This document shows, piece after piece, positions 9,785 to 18,211 of a stretch of DNA of 64,000 nt. Source of the stretch: Rhodospirillaceae bacterium (GTDB lineage Bacteria > Pseudomonadota > Alphaproteobacteria > UBA8366); contig PBKG01000024.1 of NCBI GenBank assembly GCA_002722095.1, positions 186,001-250,000 of the forward strand, written 5' to 3'. The number at the start of each line of letters is the position of its first letter. Positions within the stretch are counted from its first letter, which is position 1. The position numbers and the translations under genes were made by a program. The notes under the pieces are model-generated. The model had not been told where the DNA came from and did not search any database. It was given only the letters and a program-made list of their open reading frames with translations.

Positions 9785-10978
9785 ATGGCCGGTCCGCTCG
9801 ACGGCTACCGAATTCTCGACCTGACTTCGGTCATTATGGGTCCCTTTGCGACCCAAAATCTCGGCGATATGGGAGCCGATGTGATCAAGGTGGAATCGCC
9901 CAGTGGCGACCTCACCCGGGCCATCGGCCCCGCCCGCAATCCAGGTATGGGTGCGATGTATCTGAATTCCAATCGCAACAAGCGCAGTCTGGTCCTCGAT
10001 CTCAAACAAACTGAGGGACGGGATGCATTGTTGAAACTTGCAGAGGGTGCGGACGTACTGGTGCACTCGATGCGCCCGCAAGCAATGCGACGTCTTGGGC
10101 TCGAATATACAGACCTTAAAAAATCGAATCCCAACATCATCTATTGTGCCTGCTACGGGTTCGGTGAGGACGGCCCTTACGCCGGCCGGCCGGCCTACGA
10201 CGACGTGATCCAGGGTGTTTCGGGGTTGTCTTCCATATTGGGATTCATCACCGATGAACCGCGCCATGTCCCCGCGCTATTCGCTGACAAGACCTCTGGC
10301 ATGGCCGTGACACAGGCGGTTGCTTTCGCTCTTTTGCATCGAGAGCGCACCGGCGAAGGTCAAGAAATAGATGTGCCAATGTTCGAAACGATGGTGCATT
10401 TCAATCTGGTCGAACATTTTTACGGCGCCATTTTCGAACCGGCGGAAAGCGAATTCGGCTACACGCGCCTGAAAGCTCCGGACCGTCGCCCCATGCCAAC
10501 CAAAGACGGTCATATCAGCCTGATGCCCTATACGGACGATCATTGGCGACGATTCTTTACCGCCGTAGGGCGCGAAGACATGTTGGATGACCGGCGCGTC
10601 ACCGATGCAACCTACCGTGCGCAGCATATCGCGGAGCTATATGCGATCGCCGCAGACATCGTAAAGGATCGCCCCTCAAATGAGCTGTTGGAGTTGCTGG
10701 TTGAGGCAGACGTGCCGTGCACACCGGTAAACCGCTTGTCCAACCTTATGGAAGATCCGCATTTACAAGCGGTCGAATTTATTCGCGAGACCGAACATCC
10801 AAGCGAAGGAAAAATCAAAAATACGGGCATCCCGACTCAATTCTCGAAATCGCCGGGATCGCTGCGCCGCCACGCCCCGACACTCGGCGAGCATAGCAAG
10901 GAAGTCCTGGTCGAAGCCGGCTTTAAAGATGACGAAATCGAAGCTTTGGTCGAAAAAGGAATTACCAAAACCGCCTGA
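9785..10978 (+). CDS. CaiB/BaiF (family III) CoA-transferase
   Basis: A 397-residue family III CoA-transferase, moving CoA from one acyl-CoA to a free acid through a ping-pong aspartyl-CoA intermediate. Recognised by GPLDGYRILDLTSVIMGPFATQNLGDMGADVIKVE at the N-terminus, NRNKRSLVLDLK, YGFGEDGPYAGRPAYDDVIQ and ADKTSGMAV, where the Asp of the last block is the expected catalytic residue. Normal length. Its substrate cannot be read. It converges on the acyl-CoA synthetase gene (8-base gap), suggesting related but separately transcribed CoA-thioester metabolism. A second paralogue is at 49831-51048. Confidence 0.93.
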   Translation: MAGPLDGYRILDLTSVIMGPFATQNLGDMGADVIKVESPSGDLTRAIGPARNPGMGAMYLNSNRNKRSLVLDLKQTEGRDALLKLAEGADVLVHSMRPQAMRRLGLEYTDLKKSNPNIIYCACYGFGEDGPYAGRPAYDDVIQGVSGLSSILGFITDEPRHVPALFADKTSGMAVTQAVAFALLHRERTGEGQEIDVPMFETMVHFNLVEHFYGAIFEPAESEFGYTRLKAPDRRPMPTKDGHISLMPYTDDHWRRFFTAVGREDMLDDRRVTDATYRAQHIAELYAIAADIVKDRPSNELLELLVEADVPCTPVNRLSNLMEDPHLQAVEFIRETEHPSEGKIKNTGIPTQFSKSPGSLRRHAPTLGEHSKEVLVEAGFKDDEIEALVEKGITKTA

Positions 10979-10986
10979 GCCGACGC

Positions 10987-12612
10987 TCAGTCGCTATTCG
11001 CGCGCTCCCGCAAAACATACTTCTGCACCTTGCCGGTCGAGGTTTTGGGTAATGGCCCGAAGACCACGTGTTTCGGGCATTTAAAATGGGCAAGATTATC
11101 CCGGCAGAACTCGATCAAAGCCGCTTCATCGGTATGCGCGCCGTCCTTCAAGGTCACGAAGGCACAGGGCACCTCGCCCCAATGATCGTCCGCTTTGGCG
11201 ACCACCGCCGCCTCTAGCACCGCATCGTGCCGGAACAGCGTATTCTCCACTTCAATGGTCGAGATATTCTCACCGCCGGAAATGATGATGTCCTTCGAGC
11301 GGTCCTTGAGACTGATGTAGTTGTCCTCACCCCAAACCCCTAGATCGCCGGACCGGAACCAACCGCCTTCGAAGGCTTCTTCCGTCGCGTCCGGGTTTTT
11401 GAGGTACCCCTTCATGACGATGTTCCCTTGGAACATCACTTCTCCGATTGTCTCCCCATCCTTCGGAACCGGCGTCAGCGTTTCCGGTTCGGCAACCATG
11501 AGATTTTCCAGCGACGGATAGGCGACGCCCTGGCGCGCCTTCTTCTGCGCCTGATCTCCCGGAGGCAACTGGTCCCATGTTTCATGCCAAACACATGAGA
11601 CGGCGGGTCCATAGGTCTCGGTGAGACCGTAGACGTGGGTCACATGAAATCCGGCTGCCTGCATTTGTTCCAACACAGATGCGGGCGGCGGGGCCGCAGC
11701 AGTCATCACCCGCACCTGATGGGGCAATGGCCTCCTCTCAGATGACGGCGCATTCACAAGCATATTGAGCACCACCGGCGCGCCACAGAAATGTGTTACC
11801 CGGTGCTCTGCAATCGCCGAATAAATCGGCCCGGCTTCGACCTGGCGCAAGCAAACGCTCGTCCCCGCCATTGCCGCCAAGGTCCAGGGAAAACACCAGC
11901 CATTGCAATGGAACATCGGCAGCGTCCAGAGATAGACCGGATGCGGATCCATCTCCCACGCGAACACATTGCCGAGCGCAAGCAAATAGGCACCGCGATG
12001 GTGATAAACAACTCCCTTAGGGTTGCCGGTGGTTCCCGACGTGTAATTAAGCGCGATCGCGTCCCACTCGTCTTTCGGCAAGGTCCAATCGAAATTCGGA
12101 TCGCCCTCGGCAAGCAATTCCTCATATTCAACCTGTCCCAAGCGCTCACCCGACCCCGCGAGCGGATCATCGATATCAATGACCAGCGGTCGCGCGCTGC
12201 AGCGCTGCAACGCTTGCTTGATCGTTGCGGAAAACGCACGATCGGTGATCAACACCTTGGCCTCGCCGTGATCGAGGATGAAAGCGATTGTCTCCGCATC
12301 GAGGCGAACATTGAGCGCGTTCAACACCGCGCCTGCCATCGGCACACCGAAATGAGCTTCGAACAAGGCCGGCACGTTGGGCGCCATCACCGCAACGGTT
12401 TCGTTTTTGCCGACGCCTTGCGCCCGAAGGGCGCTCGCCAGCCTGCGCGCGCGCTGGTAGGCGTCCGCCCAGGTAATCCGCCGCTCGCCATGTATCAACG
12501 CCAACCGTTGCGGATAGACATCCGCCGTCCTTCGCATAAAGGAAAGCGGACTCAACGGCACAAAGTTGGCTGGCGTTTGATCGAGACCGTTTTCGAATGC
12601 TTTTAGGGACAC
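10987..12612 (-). CDS. AMP-forming medium-chain acyl-CoA synthetase (AcsM/AlkK-like)
   Basis: ANL-superfamily ligase, about 541 residues, activating a carboxylic acid to acyl-CoA via an acyl-adenylate. The P-loop LNYTSGTTGNPKG, HVYGLTETYGP, GWFRSGDLGVW, KDRSKDIIISGGENIS and the C-terminal catalytic lysine in LPKTSTGKVQK are all present. The frame runs to 12684, but homologues start near 'ENGLDxxPANFVPLSPLSF', so I prefer the GTG at 12612, preceded by TGGGGAA. It is divergent from the propionyl-CoA synthetase gene with about 130 bases between starts. Substrate unknown; likely a medium-chain or branched fatty acid. Confidence 0.9.
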   Translation of the reverse strand: MSLKAFENGLDQTPANFVPLSPLSFMRRTADVYPQRLALIHGERRITWADAYQRARRLASALRAQGVGKNETVAVMAPNVPALFEAHFGVPMAGAVLNALNVRLDAETIAFILDHGEAKVLITDRAFSATIKQALQRCSARPLVIDIDDPLAGSGERLGQVEYEELLAEGDPNFDWTLPKDEWDAIALNYTSGTTGNPKGVVYHHRGAYLLALGNVFAWEMDPHPVYLWTLPMFHCNGWCFPWTLAAMAGTSVCLRQVEAGPIYSAIAEHRVTHFCGAPVVLNMLVNAPSSERRPLPHQVRVMTAAAPPPASVLEQMQAAGFHVTHVYGLTETYGPAVSCVWHETWDQLPPGDQAQKKARQGVAYPSLENLMVAEPETLTPVPKDGETIGEVMFQGNIVMKGYLKNPDATEEAFEGGWFRSGDLGVWGEDNYISLKDRSKDIIISGGENISTIEVENTLFRHDAVLEAAVVAKADDHWGEVPCAFVTLKDGAHTDEAALIEFCRDNLAHFKCPKHVVFGPLPKTSTGKVQKYVLRERANSD

Positions 12613-12742
12613 GACAGGAATTCCCCACTGGCCCGCGACGTTGATTACTACGGATTTATCGGTATTTGTTATGCTAGACAGCATTCAACGATACAAGGTC
12701 CATCACGCGGATTTACGGACCGCACCCTGGGGAGAAAAAGAA

Positions 12743-14641
12743 ATGGCATCCTCCTACGACGACGTATACCGGCGTTCGCTCGAAGACCCGGAAGGGTTCT
12801 GGGCGGAGGCCGCCGAAGAAATTCATTGGACCAAACGTTGGGACCGAGTTCTCGACGACTCCAACCCACCCTTCTACCGCTGGTTCGAAGGCGCAGAAAC
12901 CAACACCTGTTACAACGCGGTCGACCGTCACGTGGAAGCCGGGCGTGGTGATCAGCCCGCCTTCATCTATGACAGCACCATGACCGACACCAAACGCGTC
13001 ATTACCTATGCCGAACTGCAGGATGAAGTGGCGCGGTTCGCAGGTGTACTCAAAGCCCACGGGGTCGAGACCGGCGATCGGGTAATCATCTATATGCCGA
13101 TGGTGCCGGAAGCGGCGGTCGCGATGCTGGGCTGCGCGCGCATCGGTGCTGTTCATTCGGTCGTCTTCGGCGGTTTTGCACCCCAGGAACTTGCGACCCG
13201 CATCGACGACAGCACTGCGAAGCTGATAGTCACCGCCACCTGCGGGCTCGAGCCCGGGCGAACGGTGGAATATATGCCGATGGTCAACGAGGCAATCGAG
13301 ATGGCATCGCACAAGGTCGAAAAGGTGATCCTGCTGCAGCGGGACGTCCATCCGGTCGATCCGATCGCCGGACGGGATATCGATTGGCATGACGCGATGG
13401 CCACAGCGGACCCGGCCGATTGGGTGCCGGTCAAGGCCACCGATCCGCTCTACATCCTTTATACGTCGGGCACCACCGGCCAGCCGAAAGGGGTCGTGCG
13501 CGACAATGGCGGACATATGGTCGGTCTCAAATGGTCGATGAAGAACGTCTACGGCATGGACCCCGGCGACGTTTTCTGGGCCGCATCCGACATCGGCTGG
13601 GTCGTGGGCCACTCCTATATCGTCTACGCGCCACTGTTTCACGGGTGCACGTCGATCATGTTCGAAGGAAAGCCGGTCGGCACGCCGGACGCGGGCGTAT
13701 TCTGGCGGATCATCTCGGAACACAAGGTGGCAGCCCTATTCACCGCGCCGACCGCGTTTCGCGCCATCAAGCGGGAGGATCCGGATGGCAAACTAATCGG
13801 AAAATACGATCTCAGCCAATTCCGCACTTTGTTCCTAGCGGGCGAACGCACCGATCCGGATACGCTGCACTGGGCGGAAGATAAGCTTGATCGGCCGGTG
13901 ATCGATCATTGGTGGCAAACGGAAACCGGCTGGGCCATGGGCGCCAACTGCATCGGGATCGAAATGCTGCCGGTTAAGCCCGGCTCACCTACAAAGGCGG
14001 TGCCCGGCTACGATATTCAAATTCTCGCACCAGACGGTGCGCAATTACCGAACGGAGAAATGGGGGCGATCTGCGTCAAACTACCGTTACCGCCAAGCGG
14101 TTTCCCGACTCTTTGGAATGCCGAGCAACGCTATATCGACGCCTATATGAAGGAGTATCCCGGTTATTACCAAACCGGCGATGCAGGTCATCTCGACGAA
14201 GACGGCTATATCTTCGTCATGACCCGGACAGACGACGTGATCAACGTCGCGGGTCATCGTCTATCTACCGGCGCCATCGAAGAAGTGCTCTGCGCCCATC
14301 AAGACGTGGCCGAAGCGGCAGTAATCGGTGTCGCGGATCAGCTCAAGGGGCAGCTGCCGCTCGGCTTCGCGGTGTTAAAAGCCGGCGTCAACAGACCCCA
14401 CGAAGACATCACCACCGAGCTTGTGCAGATGGTGCGGGCTGACATCGGTCCTGTCGCCGCATTCAAGACTGCAGCCGTCGTCGACCGGCTGCCGAAAACG
14501 CGGTCGGGCAAAATCCTCCGCGGCACGATGCAAAAAATCGCAGATAAAGAAGACTACAGGATGCCGGCGACAATCGACGACCCGGTAATCCTGGAGGAGA
14601 TCGAAACGGCTTTGAAAACGGTAGGCTACGCCGGCGGTTAG
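12743..14641 (+). CDS. prpE: propionate--CoA ligase (PrpE-type)
   Basis: Acetyl/propionyl-CoA synthetase family, 632 residues from ATG 12743, which follows GGGGAGAAAAAG; the frame extends further upstream but the longer start would lack a ribosome-binding site. Shows the ACS N-terminal domain (YDDVYRRSLEDPEGFWAEAA), P-loop LYTSGTTGQPKG, DIGWVVGHSY, WWQTETGWAM, TGDAGHLDEDGYIF and catalytic lysine in LPKTRSGKILRG. The WAMGANCIG and LPVKPGS context fits PrpE rather than AcsA. It activates propionate for the methylcitrate or methylmalonyl route. It converges on trcR with no gap. Confidence 0.9.
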   Translation: MASSYDDVYRRSLEDPEGFWAEAAEEIHWTKRWDRVLDDSNPPFYRWFEGAETNTCYNAVDRHVEAGRGDQPAFIYDSTMTDTKRVITYAELQDEVARFAGVLKAHGVETGDRVIIYMPMVPEAAVAMLGCARIGAVHSVVFGGFAPQELATRIDDSTAKLIVTATCGLEPGRTVEYMPMVNEAIEMASHKVEKVILLQRDVHPVDPIAGRDIDWHDAMATADPADWVPVKATDPLYILYTSGTTGQPKGVVRDNGGHMVGLKWSMKNVYGMDPGDVFWAASDIGWVVGHSYIVYAPLFHGCTSIMFEGKPVGTPDAGVFWRIISEHKVAALFTAPTAFRAIKREDPDGKLIGKYDLSQFRTLFLAGERTDPDTLHWAEDKLDRPVIDHWWQTETGWAMGANCIGIEMLPVKPGSPTKAVPGYDIQILAPDGAQLPNGEMGAICVKLPLPPSGFPTLWNAEQRYIDAYMKEYPGYYQTGDAGHLDEDGYIFVMTRTDDVINVAGHRLSTGAIEEVLCAHQDVAEAAVIGVADQLKGQLPLGFAVLKAGVNRPHEDITTELVQMVRADIGPVAAFKTAAVVDRLPKTRSGKILRGTMQKIADKEDYRMPATIDDPVILEEIETALKTVGYAGG

Positions 14642-15457
14642 TTAAGCGGGATCCTTCTCGTCCTCTGCTGAGGGTGCCGAAGGTGGCCAGGCCGGCGTTT
14701 CCGCAACCGTTTCGGAGGCGTTGTCGGGCTCCGTTGATTGAGTAGCCCCCGCTGTGGCCGGCGCTTCGTCGGCGCCCGCGTCTGGTGCGGGCGGCCAAGC
14801 CGGTGTTTCCGGTGCCGCTGCCTCTTCCGAGGCTGCCGGTTCCGGCGTCGCCGCTTCCGCAGCGGCGTCTGCCGCCGCTGCTTTTTCGCGAGCGGCCTTC
14901 TCAGCGGCCTTGCGTTCCCGTTCAGCCTTGCGTGCAGCCCGTTTACGCGCGGTCTCGAGATTGCTCTCCAGCTCGTCCATCGTACAAAGGCCGATTTCTA
15001 CCGGGCTCCGAGGACGAAGATTGGGCGAATTCCAATGCGTACGGTCACGAATCGAGTTGATCGTCGGTTTGGTGGTACCGATCAAGCGGCCCACTTGCGC
15101 ATCCGAAAGCTCCGGATAGTGGCGCAGCAACCATGCAACGGCATCGGGTTTATCCTGGCGTTTGGAAAGCGGCGTATAGCGCGGGCCCTTGGATCGGGCC
15201 TCGGGCATCGGATTGTCGGATGTCAGCAACTTCAATCGCTCCGCAGTGTCGCCCTCGCAGCGGCTGATTTCTTCGCGAGTCAATTGGCCGTTTGCAATTG
15301 GGTCCAGCCCCTGCATCCCGATTGCCACCTCTTCATCGGCGATCGCCTGTACTTCCAGAGCGTGTAAACCACAAAAATCGGCGATTTGGTCGAAACTGAG
15401 CGCGGTATTGTCCACCAGCCATACGGCCGTGGCCTTTGGCATCAATGGCGCGGTCAT
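14642..15457 (-). CDS. trcR: TrcR-like (DUF1013) cell-cycle transcriptional regulator
   Basis: About 271 residues. Residues 1-165 are the conserved DUF1013 region: TAVWLVDNTALSFDQIADFC and the helix-turn-helix-like LSDAQVGRLIGTTKPTINSI, then RTHWNSPNLRPRSPVEIGLC. From residue about 170 follows a basic coiled-coil (RKRAARKAERERKAAEKAA) and then a low-complexity Ala/Pro/Glu-rich acidic tail that is not conserved in the family. Known homologues in Rhizobiales and relatives are RNA-polymerase-associated regulators of cell-cycle genes. Start chosen at ATG 15457, seven bases after GAGGGAGAA. A hairpin in its leader may be regulatory. Confidence 0.88.
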   Translation of the reverse strand: MTAPLMPKATAVWLVDNTALSFDQIADFCGLHALEVQAIADEEVAIGMQGLDPIANGQLTREEISRCEGDTAERLKLLTSDNPMPEARSKGPRYTPLSKRQDKPDAVAWLLRHYPELSDAQVGRLIGTTKPTINSIRDRTHWNSPNLRPRSPVEIGLCTMDELESNLETARKRAARKAERERKAAEKAAREKAAAADAAAEAATPEPAASEEAAAPETPAWPPAPDAGADEAPATAGATQSTEPDNASETVAETPAWPPSAPSAEDEKDPA

Positions 15458-15468
15458 CAAATTCTCCC

Positions 15469-15502
15469 TCAAAAATGCTTGCGCCGCCTAACTCAGGCGG
15501 CG
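15469..15502 (-). promoter_or_regulatory. hairpin with T-run in the trcR leader (possible attenuator)
   Basis: On the minus strand a perfect 8-bp stem CGCCGCCT / AGGCGGCG (plus positions 15482-15489 and 15495-15502, five-base loop) stands about 25 bases before the trcR start. It is followed by CAAGCATTTTTG and then the GAGGGAG ribosome-binding site. It resembles an intrinsic terminator inside the 5' leader. No upstream minus-strand gene is close enough to need a terminator here. Confidence 0.5.
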
Positions 15503-15677
15503 TTTTACAAGAATTGTTAATTTGTAGCCGCAATATGAGCCTTCCGAGCGCTGCCTGCAAGCGCGATCACGCATTTTTGCCTCGGCCATATAGACCGGAC
15601 GACCCTTCCCGAAGCTCGCCAAGGACGCTAAAAACGGGCGTGAAGGATTTTGCCAGCGTAAAAAGCGAGGCCACGTC

Positions 15678-15860
15678 ATGGATACCGATGATCTAGAACC
15701 TATCGCAGGGCCAAAAAAACCCAAGGATCTGGAGGTCATGTCTATCGAAGCGCTAGAGGAATATGTCGCTGAATTAAAAGCAGAAATCGAGCGCGCCGAA
15801 GCCCAAATCAACGCGAAACAATCGCACCGCAGTGCCGCAGACGCAATTTTCAAGAGCTGA
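15678..15860 (+). CDS. DUF1192 family protein
   Basis: A 60-residue protein of the alphaproteobacterial DUF1192 family: MSIEALEEYVAELKAEIERA is the core, followed by KQSHRSAADAIFK. It is acidic at the start and forms one predicted helix. Function is not known. It is divergent from trcR, an arrangement often seen in this class of bacteria. The ATG at 15678 is preceded by AAAGCGAGG. Confidence 0.82.
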   Translation: MDTDDLEPIAGPKKPKDLEVMSIEALEEYVAELKAEIERAEAQINAKQSHRSAADAIFKS

Positions 15861-15875
15861 GTTCCGCACTAATAT

Positions 15876-16028
15876 CCCGTTAACCGTTTATTATACTTTT
15901 AGCTATAAAACCAAGAGTGCGCGCGATGACCTTTTCCCCAATATTGCCGAATTGCGCGCAACATAAATTGCGAGTTGCTCCGCAATGTTCCTCCCATGCC
16001 GGATCCAATATCGGGTCCGGCATTTCTT
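15876..16028 (+). ncRNA. candidate small RNA ending in an intrinsic terminator
   Basis: The 15861-16060 interval after DUF1192 has no coding signal on either strand. It contains an AT-rich promoter-like stretch (GTTAACC ... TTATAC ... GCTATAAAA, about 15879-15908), a stem ATTGCG/CGCAAT (about 15967-15987), a single-stranded TTCCTCCC (15988-15996) complementary to Shine-Dalgarno sequences, and then a nine-pair terminator at 15998-16021. That order (stem, anti-SD stretch, terminator) is what base-pairing sRNAs look like. The alternative is only a terminator for the DUF1192 transcript. Confidence 0.35.
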
Positions 16029-16030
16029 TG
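15997..16030 (+). terminator. intrinsic terminator downstream of DUF1192
   Basis: Stem GCCGGATCC (15998-16006) with GGGTCCGGC (16013-16021), nine pairs with one G-T wobble, six-base loop, followed by ATTTCTTTG. Confidence 0.7.
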
Positions 16031-16064
16031 AGCGGGCACCTCCTCTCCGTTGGACCCCAATAGC

Positions 16065-16832
16065 ATGAAGATTTCCGTCGACGGCGCATCGGTTCACACG
16101 GTCGGCCGTACCGACGGAGACCCGACGCTGATTTTTCTCCATGGTGCCGGAATGGACATGCAGATTTGGCATAGCGTGACAGATCTGCTGGACCAAAATG
16201 GCCACGCCACTTTGAAGATCGACTGGCCCGGGCATGGAGCCAGCGCCGGCGCCCCGTTAGCGACCATTCCTAAGCTCGGTTATTGGCTTGTCGCCTCTCT
16301 CGATGCACTTGAAATCGCTCGGCCGGTCCTGATTGGTCACTCCATGGGCGCTGCGGCTGCCGGGTGTGCTGCTGCACTGATGGGATCAAAGGTTGCGGGC
16401 CTCGTACTTTGCGGAGCTGCGGAGCGAATGGCGGTTCATCCGGATTTGCTCAAGCTTGCCACCGACAATCGCACTAAAGCACAAGAGCTGATCTCAAAAT
16501 GGGGGATTGGTTCGGAAACGGCGAACCGCCCGAACGGAATTTCTCTCGCCGAGTCCTTCGCCAAACAAAAGGATGGTGTATTGGCCACGGACCTTTTGGC
16601 CTGCGATACCTATGAGTCAGCACTTACCGACGCAGAGAATTGGCGTGCCCCGGTTCTGTTCGTAACAGGCGGAGAAGACAAAATGACCCCTCCGGAAAAC
16701 GCTTTGCCATTGCTGGGCGCCGCTAACGATGCGCGCGAAATTCAAATCGATGGAGCGGGCCATATGTTGCCCCTCGAAATGCCGAAAGAGCTTGCCAGTA
16801 CAATCGAAGCATTCTTAAAAGATCAGTTATGA
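16065..16832 (+). CDS. alpha/beta-fold hydrolase
   Basis: A 255-residue alpha/beta hydrolase with all catalytic parts: oxyanion-hole LIFLHGAGMDMQIW, nucleophile elbow GHSMGAAAAG (Ser about residue 97), the acid in TGGEDKMTPP, and the catalytic His in GAGHMLPLEMP. No signal peptide, so cytoplasmic. The substrate is unknown. The ATG at 16065 is preferred over an in-frame TTG 15 bases earlier. It overlaps the next gene, a hotdog thioesterase, by four bases (ATGA), so the two are co-translated and probably act on related (thio)esters. Confidence 0.88.
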   Translation: MKISVDGASVHTVGRTDGDPTLIFLHGAGMDMQIWHSVTDLLDQNGHATLKIDWPGHGASAGAPLATIPKLGYWLVASLDALEIARPVLIGHSMGAAAAGCAAALMGSKVAGLVLCGAAERMAVHPDLLKLATDNRTKAQELISKWGIGSETANRPNGISLAESFAKQKDGVLATDLLACDTYESALTDAENWRAPVLFVTGGEDKMTPPENALPLLGAANDAREIQIDGAGHMLPLEMPKELASTIEAFLKDQL

Positions 16833-17263
16833 CCGATACAGAAATTCCCGGCCGCGAGGCCTTTCGCTTTTTTCTCGACATACCCACCCGTTGGATGGAC
16901 AGCGATGTCTACGGCCACGTCAATAATGTCGAGTACTATTCCTACATGGATACGGTGGTGAACATGCATCTGGTGGGGTCCGGCGTGCTCGATTTCGAAA
17001 CCTCTCCCGCATTCGGCGTCGTGGTTGAAACCGGATGTAAATTCTTAGGCGAAATTCGTTACCCTGAACTCATCCAGGCGGGCATTCGCGTCACCAAACT
17101 CGGCAATTCGAGCGTCACTTATCAGATTGGACTGTTCCGCGCGTCCGATGACGAGCTTGCCGCGCTTGGTCACTTCGTCCACGTCTATGTCGACCGCGGG
17201 TCCCGCCGCCCTGTGCGCGTTCCGGATGACTTTAGAGCGATACTCGAGCCTTTAATGGACTGA
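16829..17263 (+). CDS. 4HBT-type acyl-CoA thioesterase
   Basis: A 144-residue hotdog-fold protein with the 4-hydroxybenzoyl-CoA thioesterase pattern: TRWMDSDVYGHVNNVEYYSY contains the catalytic Asp and the following GHVNN loop. FVHVYVDRGSRRPVRVPDD closes the fold. It hydrolyses an acyl-CoA; the substrate is not identifiable. Start overlaps the preceding hydrolase by four bases. A terminator follows at 17281. Confidence 0.9.
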   Translation: MTDTEIPGREAFRFFLDIPTRWMDSDVYGHVNNVEYYSYMDTVVNMHLVGSGVLDFETSPAFGVVVETGCKFLGEIRYPELIQAGIRVTKLGNSSVTYQIGLFRASDDELAALGHFVHVYVDRGSRRPVRVPDDFRAILEPLMD

Positions 17264-17278
17264 CCGCGCCCCAAACCA

Positions 17279-17315
17279 AAAGGCGCGCCCCAATTCGGGA
17301 CGCGCCTCGGTTTGA
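17279..17315. terminator. bidirectional terminator between the thioesterase and hsp20
   Basis: AGGCGCG (17281-17287) pairs with CGCGCCT (17301-17307), extended by three inner G-C pairs after one mismatch, loop AATTC. A-rich before and CGGTTTG after. It lies between two convergent genes. Confidence 0.75.
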
Positions 17316-17333
17316 ACATTTATCTGCGGTCGG

Positions 17334-17801
17334 TTAGGCCGCTTTCTTTTCGATCTTCTTCTGCTTGTTGGCGCCAGTGCCGATCGCAATTTGGCGCGGC
17401 TTCAGCGCTTCTGGAATCTCACGCTCGAGATCTATATGCAAAAGACCGTTTTCGAGATCGGCATTCACGACCTTGACGTGATCGGCGAGGCTGAAGCGGC
17501 GCTCGAAAGCGCGCTCGGCGATACCGCGATAGACCACGGCACGGCCCTCTTCGCTATCGCCTTCCTCGTCCTTCTCGACCCGACCGGAAACGACTAGCTG
17601 GTTCTCACGGGCCTCGATATTGAGGTCCTTCTCGCCAAAACCTGCTACCGCGATCGAGATGCGATAGGCATCGTCGTTGACCTTCTCGATGTTATAGGGC
17701 GGGTAGCTCGTGCTCTGTTCCTGCTCGATATTATCGATCAGGTTAAACAGGCGGTCGAAGCCGACCGTGCTACGGAATAGTGGGGAAAAATCATAACGCA
17801 T
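17334..17801 (-). CDS. Hsp20 family small heat-shock protein (IbpA-like)
   Basis: Alpha-crystallin-type holdase, about 155 residues. N-terminal FSPLFRSTVGFDRLFNLID is typical of proteobacterial IbpA. The alpha-crystallin domain (about residues 35-125) includes YRISIAVAGFGEKDLNIEA and the closing FSLADHVKVVNADLENGLLHIDL, and the tail is basic (KKIEKKAA). Two ATGs lie six bases apart (17807 and 17801). The second is eight bases from AGGAGG and matches homologous N-termini (MRYDFSPLF), so I prefer it. Expression appears controlled both by a sigma-32 promoter and by an RNA thermometer in the leader. Confidence 0.95.
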   Translation of the reverse strand: MRYDFSPLFRSTVGFDRLFNLIDNIEQEQSTSYPPYNIEKVNDDAYRISIAVAGFGEKDLNIEARENQLVVSGRVEKDEEGDSEEGRAVVYRGIAERAFERRFSLADHVKVVNADLENGLLHIDLEREIPEALKPRQIAIGTGANKQKKIEKKAA

Positions 17802-17901
17802 CGTCATATCCTCCTATGAGCGACATGGGTTTGAGACGTCCGCCAATTGGCCAAACGTCGGCTGAAATTTGCCCGGACCCGACTCAAGCGGCATCCGAAC
17901 A
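17801..17901 (-). promoter_or_regulatory. ROSE-like RNA thermometer in the hsp20 leader
   Basis: The transcript leader is about 95 bases. Directly before the ribosome-binding site is UCGCU, matching the UYGCU anti-SD signature of ROSE thermometers; it can pair with AGGA of AGGAGG leaving one bulged G. Alternatively TCG-c-TCAT pairs with ATGACGA across the start codons, placing AGGAGGAT in the loop (17801-17823 on plus). Upstream, GACGT/ACGTC encloses GCCA/TGGC, a second stem. ROSE elements precede many proteobacterial small heat-shock genes. Confidence 0.62.
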
Positions 17902-17907
17902 TCCCTC

Positions 17908-17934
17908 ATATGGGGAGTATTTCCGCAGGTTCAA
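17908..17934 (-). promoter_or_regulatory. sigma-32 (RpoH) type promoter of hsp20
   Basis: On the minus strand TTGAAC (plus 17929-17934) is followed after 13 bases by CCCCATAT (plus 17908-17915), close to the heat-shock consensus CTTGAAA-N(11-16)-CCCATnT. It lies just beyond the rpmE terminator and about 100 bases before the hsp20 start. Confidence 0.72.
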
Positions 17935-17963
17935 TAGAAAAGGGCGCAGAAATATGCGCCCTC
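17935..17963 (-). terminator. intrinsic terminator of rpmE
   Basis: Minus-strand 8-bp stem AGGGCGCA/TGCGCCCT (plus 17941-17948 and 17955-17962), loop of six, followed by TTTTCTATT. Confidence 0.8.
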
Positions 17964-17986
17964 TGCACCCAATAAACGCAGGAGAT

Positions 17987-18211
17987 TCAAGTCTTTAAAC
18001 CGAAGCCCTCGAAGCGCTTGTTGAACTTGGCGAGTTGGCCGCCGCTATCGACAAGGCGATGCACACCGGTCCAGGCGGGATGCGAGGAGGCATCGATTTC
18101 GAGCTTCAACGTGTCACCGGGCTTGCCCCAGGTGGACCGCGTTTTGTAGCTCGTCCCATCGGTCATTTCGATGGTGATCTCGTGGTAATCGGGATGAATT
18201 TCTTTTTTCAT
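17987..18211 (-). CDS. rpmE: 50S ribosomal protein L31
   Basis: L31, 74 residues, starting [20 protein letters not shown] and containing the conserved [24 protein letters not shown]. The zinc-binding cysteines of the C+ form are absent, so this is the zinc-independent type. The open frame continues far upstream, but the L31 start at 18211 is preceded by GGAGCAAGAGAG and matches homologues. Monocistronic; divergent from the M20 hydrolase gene. Confidence 0.95.
   Translation of the reverse strand: MKKEIHPDYHEITIEMTDGTSYKTRSTWGKPGDTLKLEIDASSHPAWTGVHRLVDSGGQLAKFNKRFEGFGLKT

Noticed and set aside
12713..13723. Minus-strand open frame of 336 residues inside prpE
   Set aside because: Long only because of the GC-rich codons of prpE; composition is His/Arg/Asp-rich with no recognisable domain.
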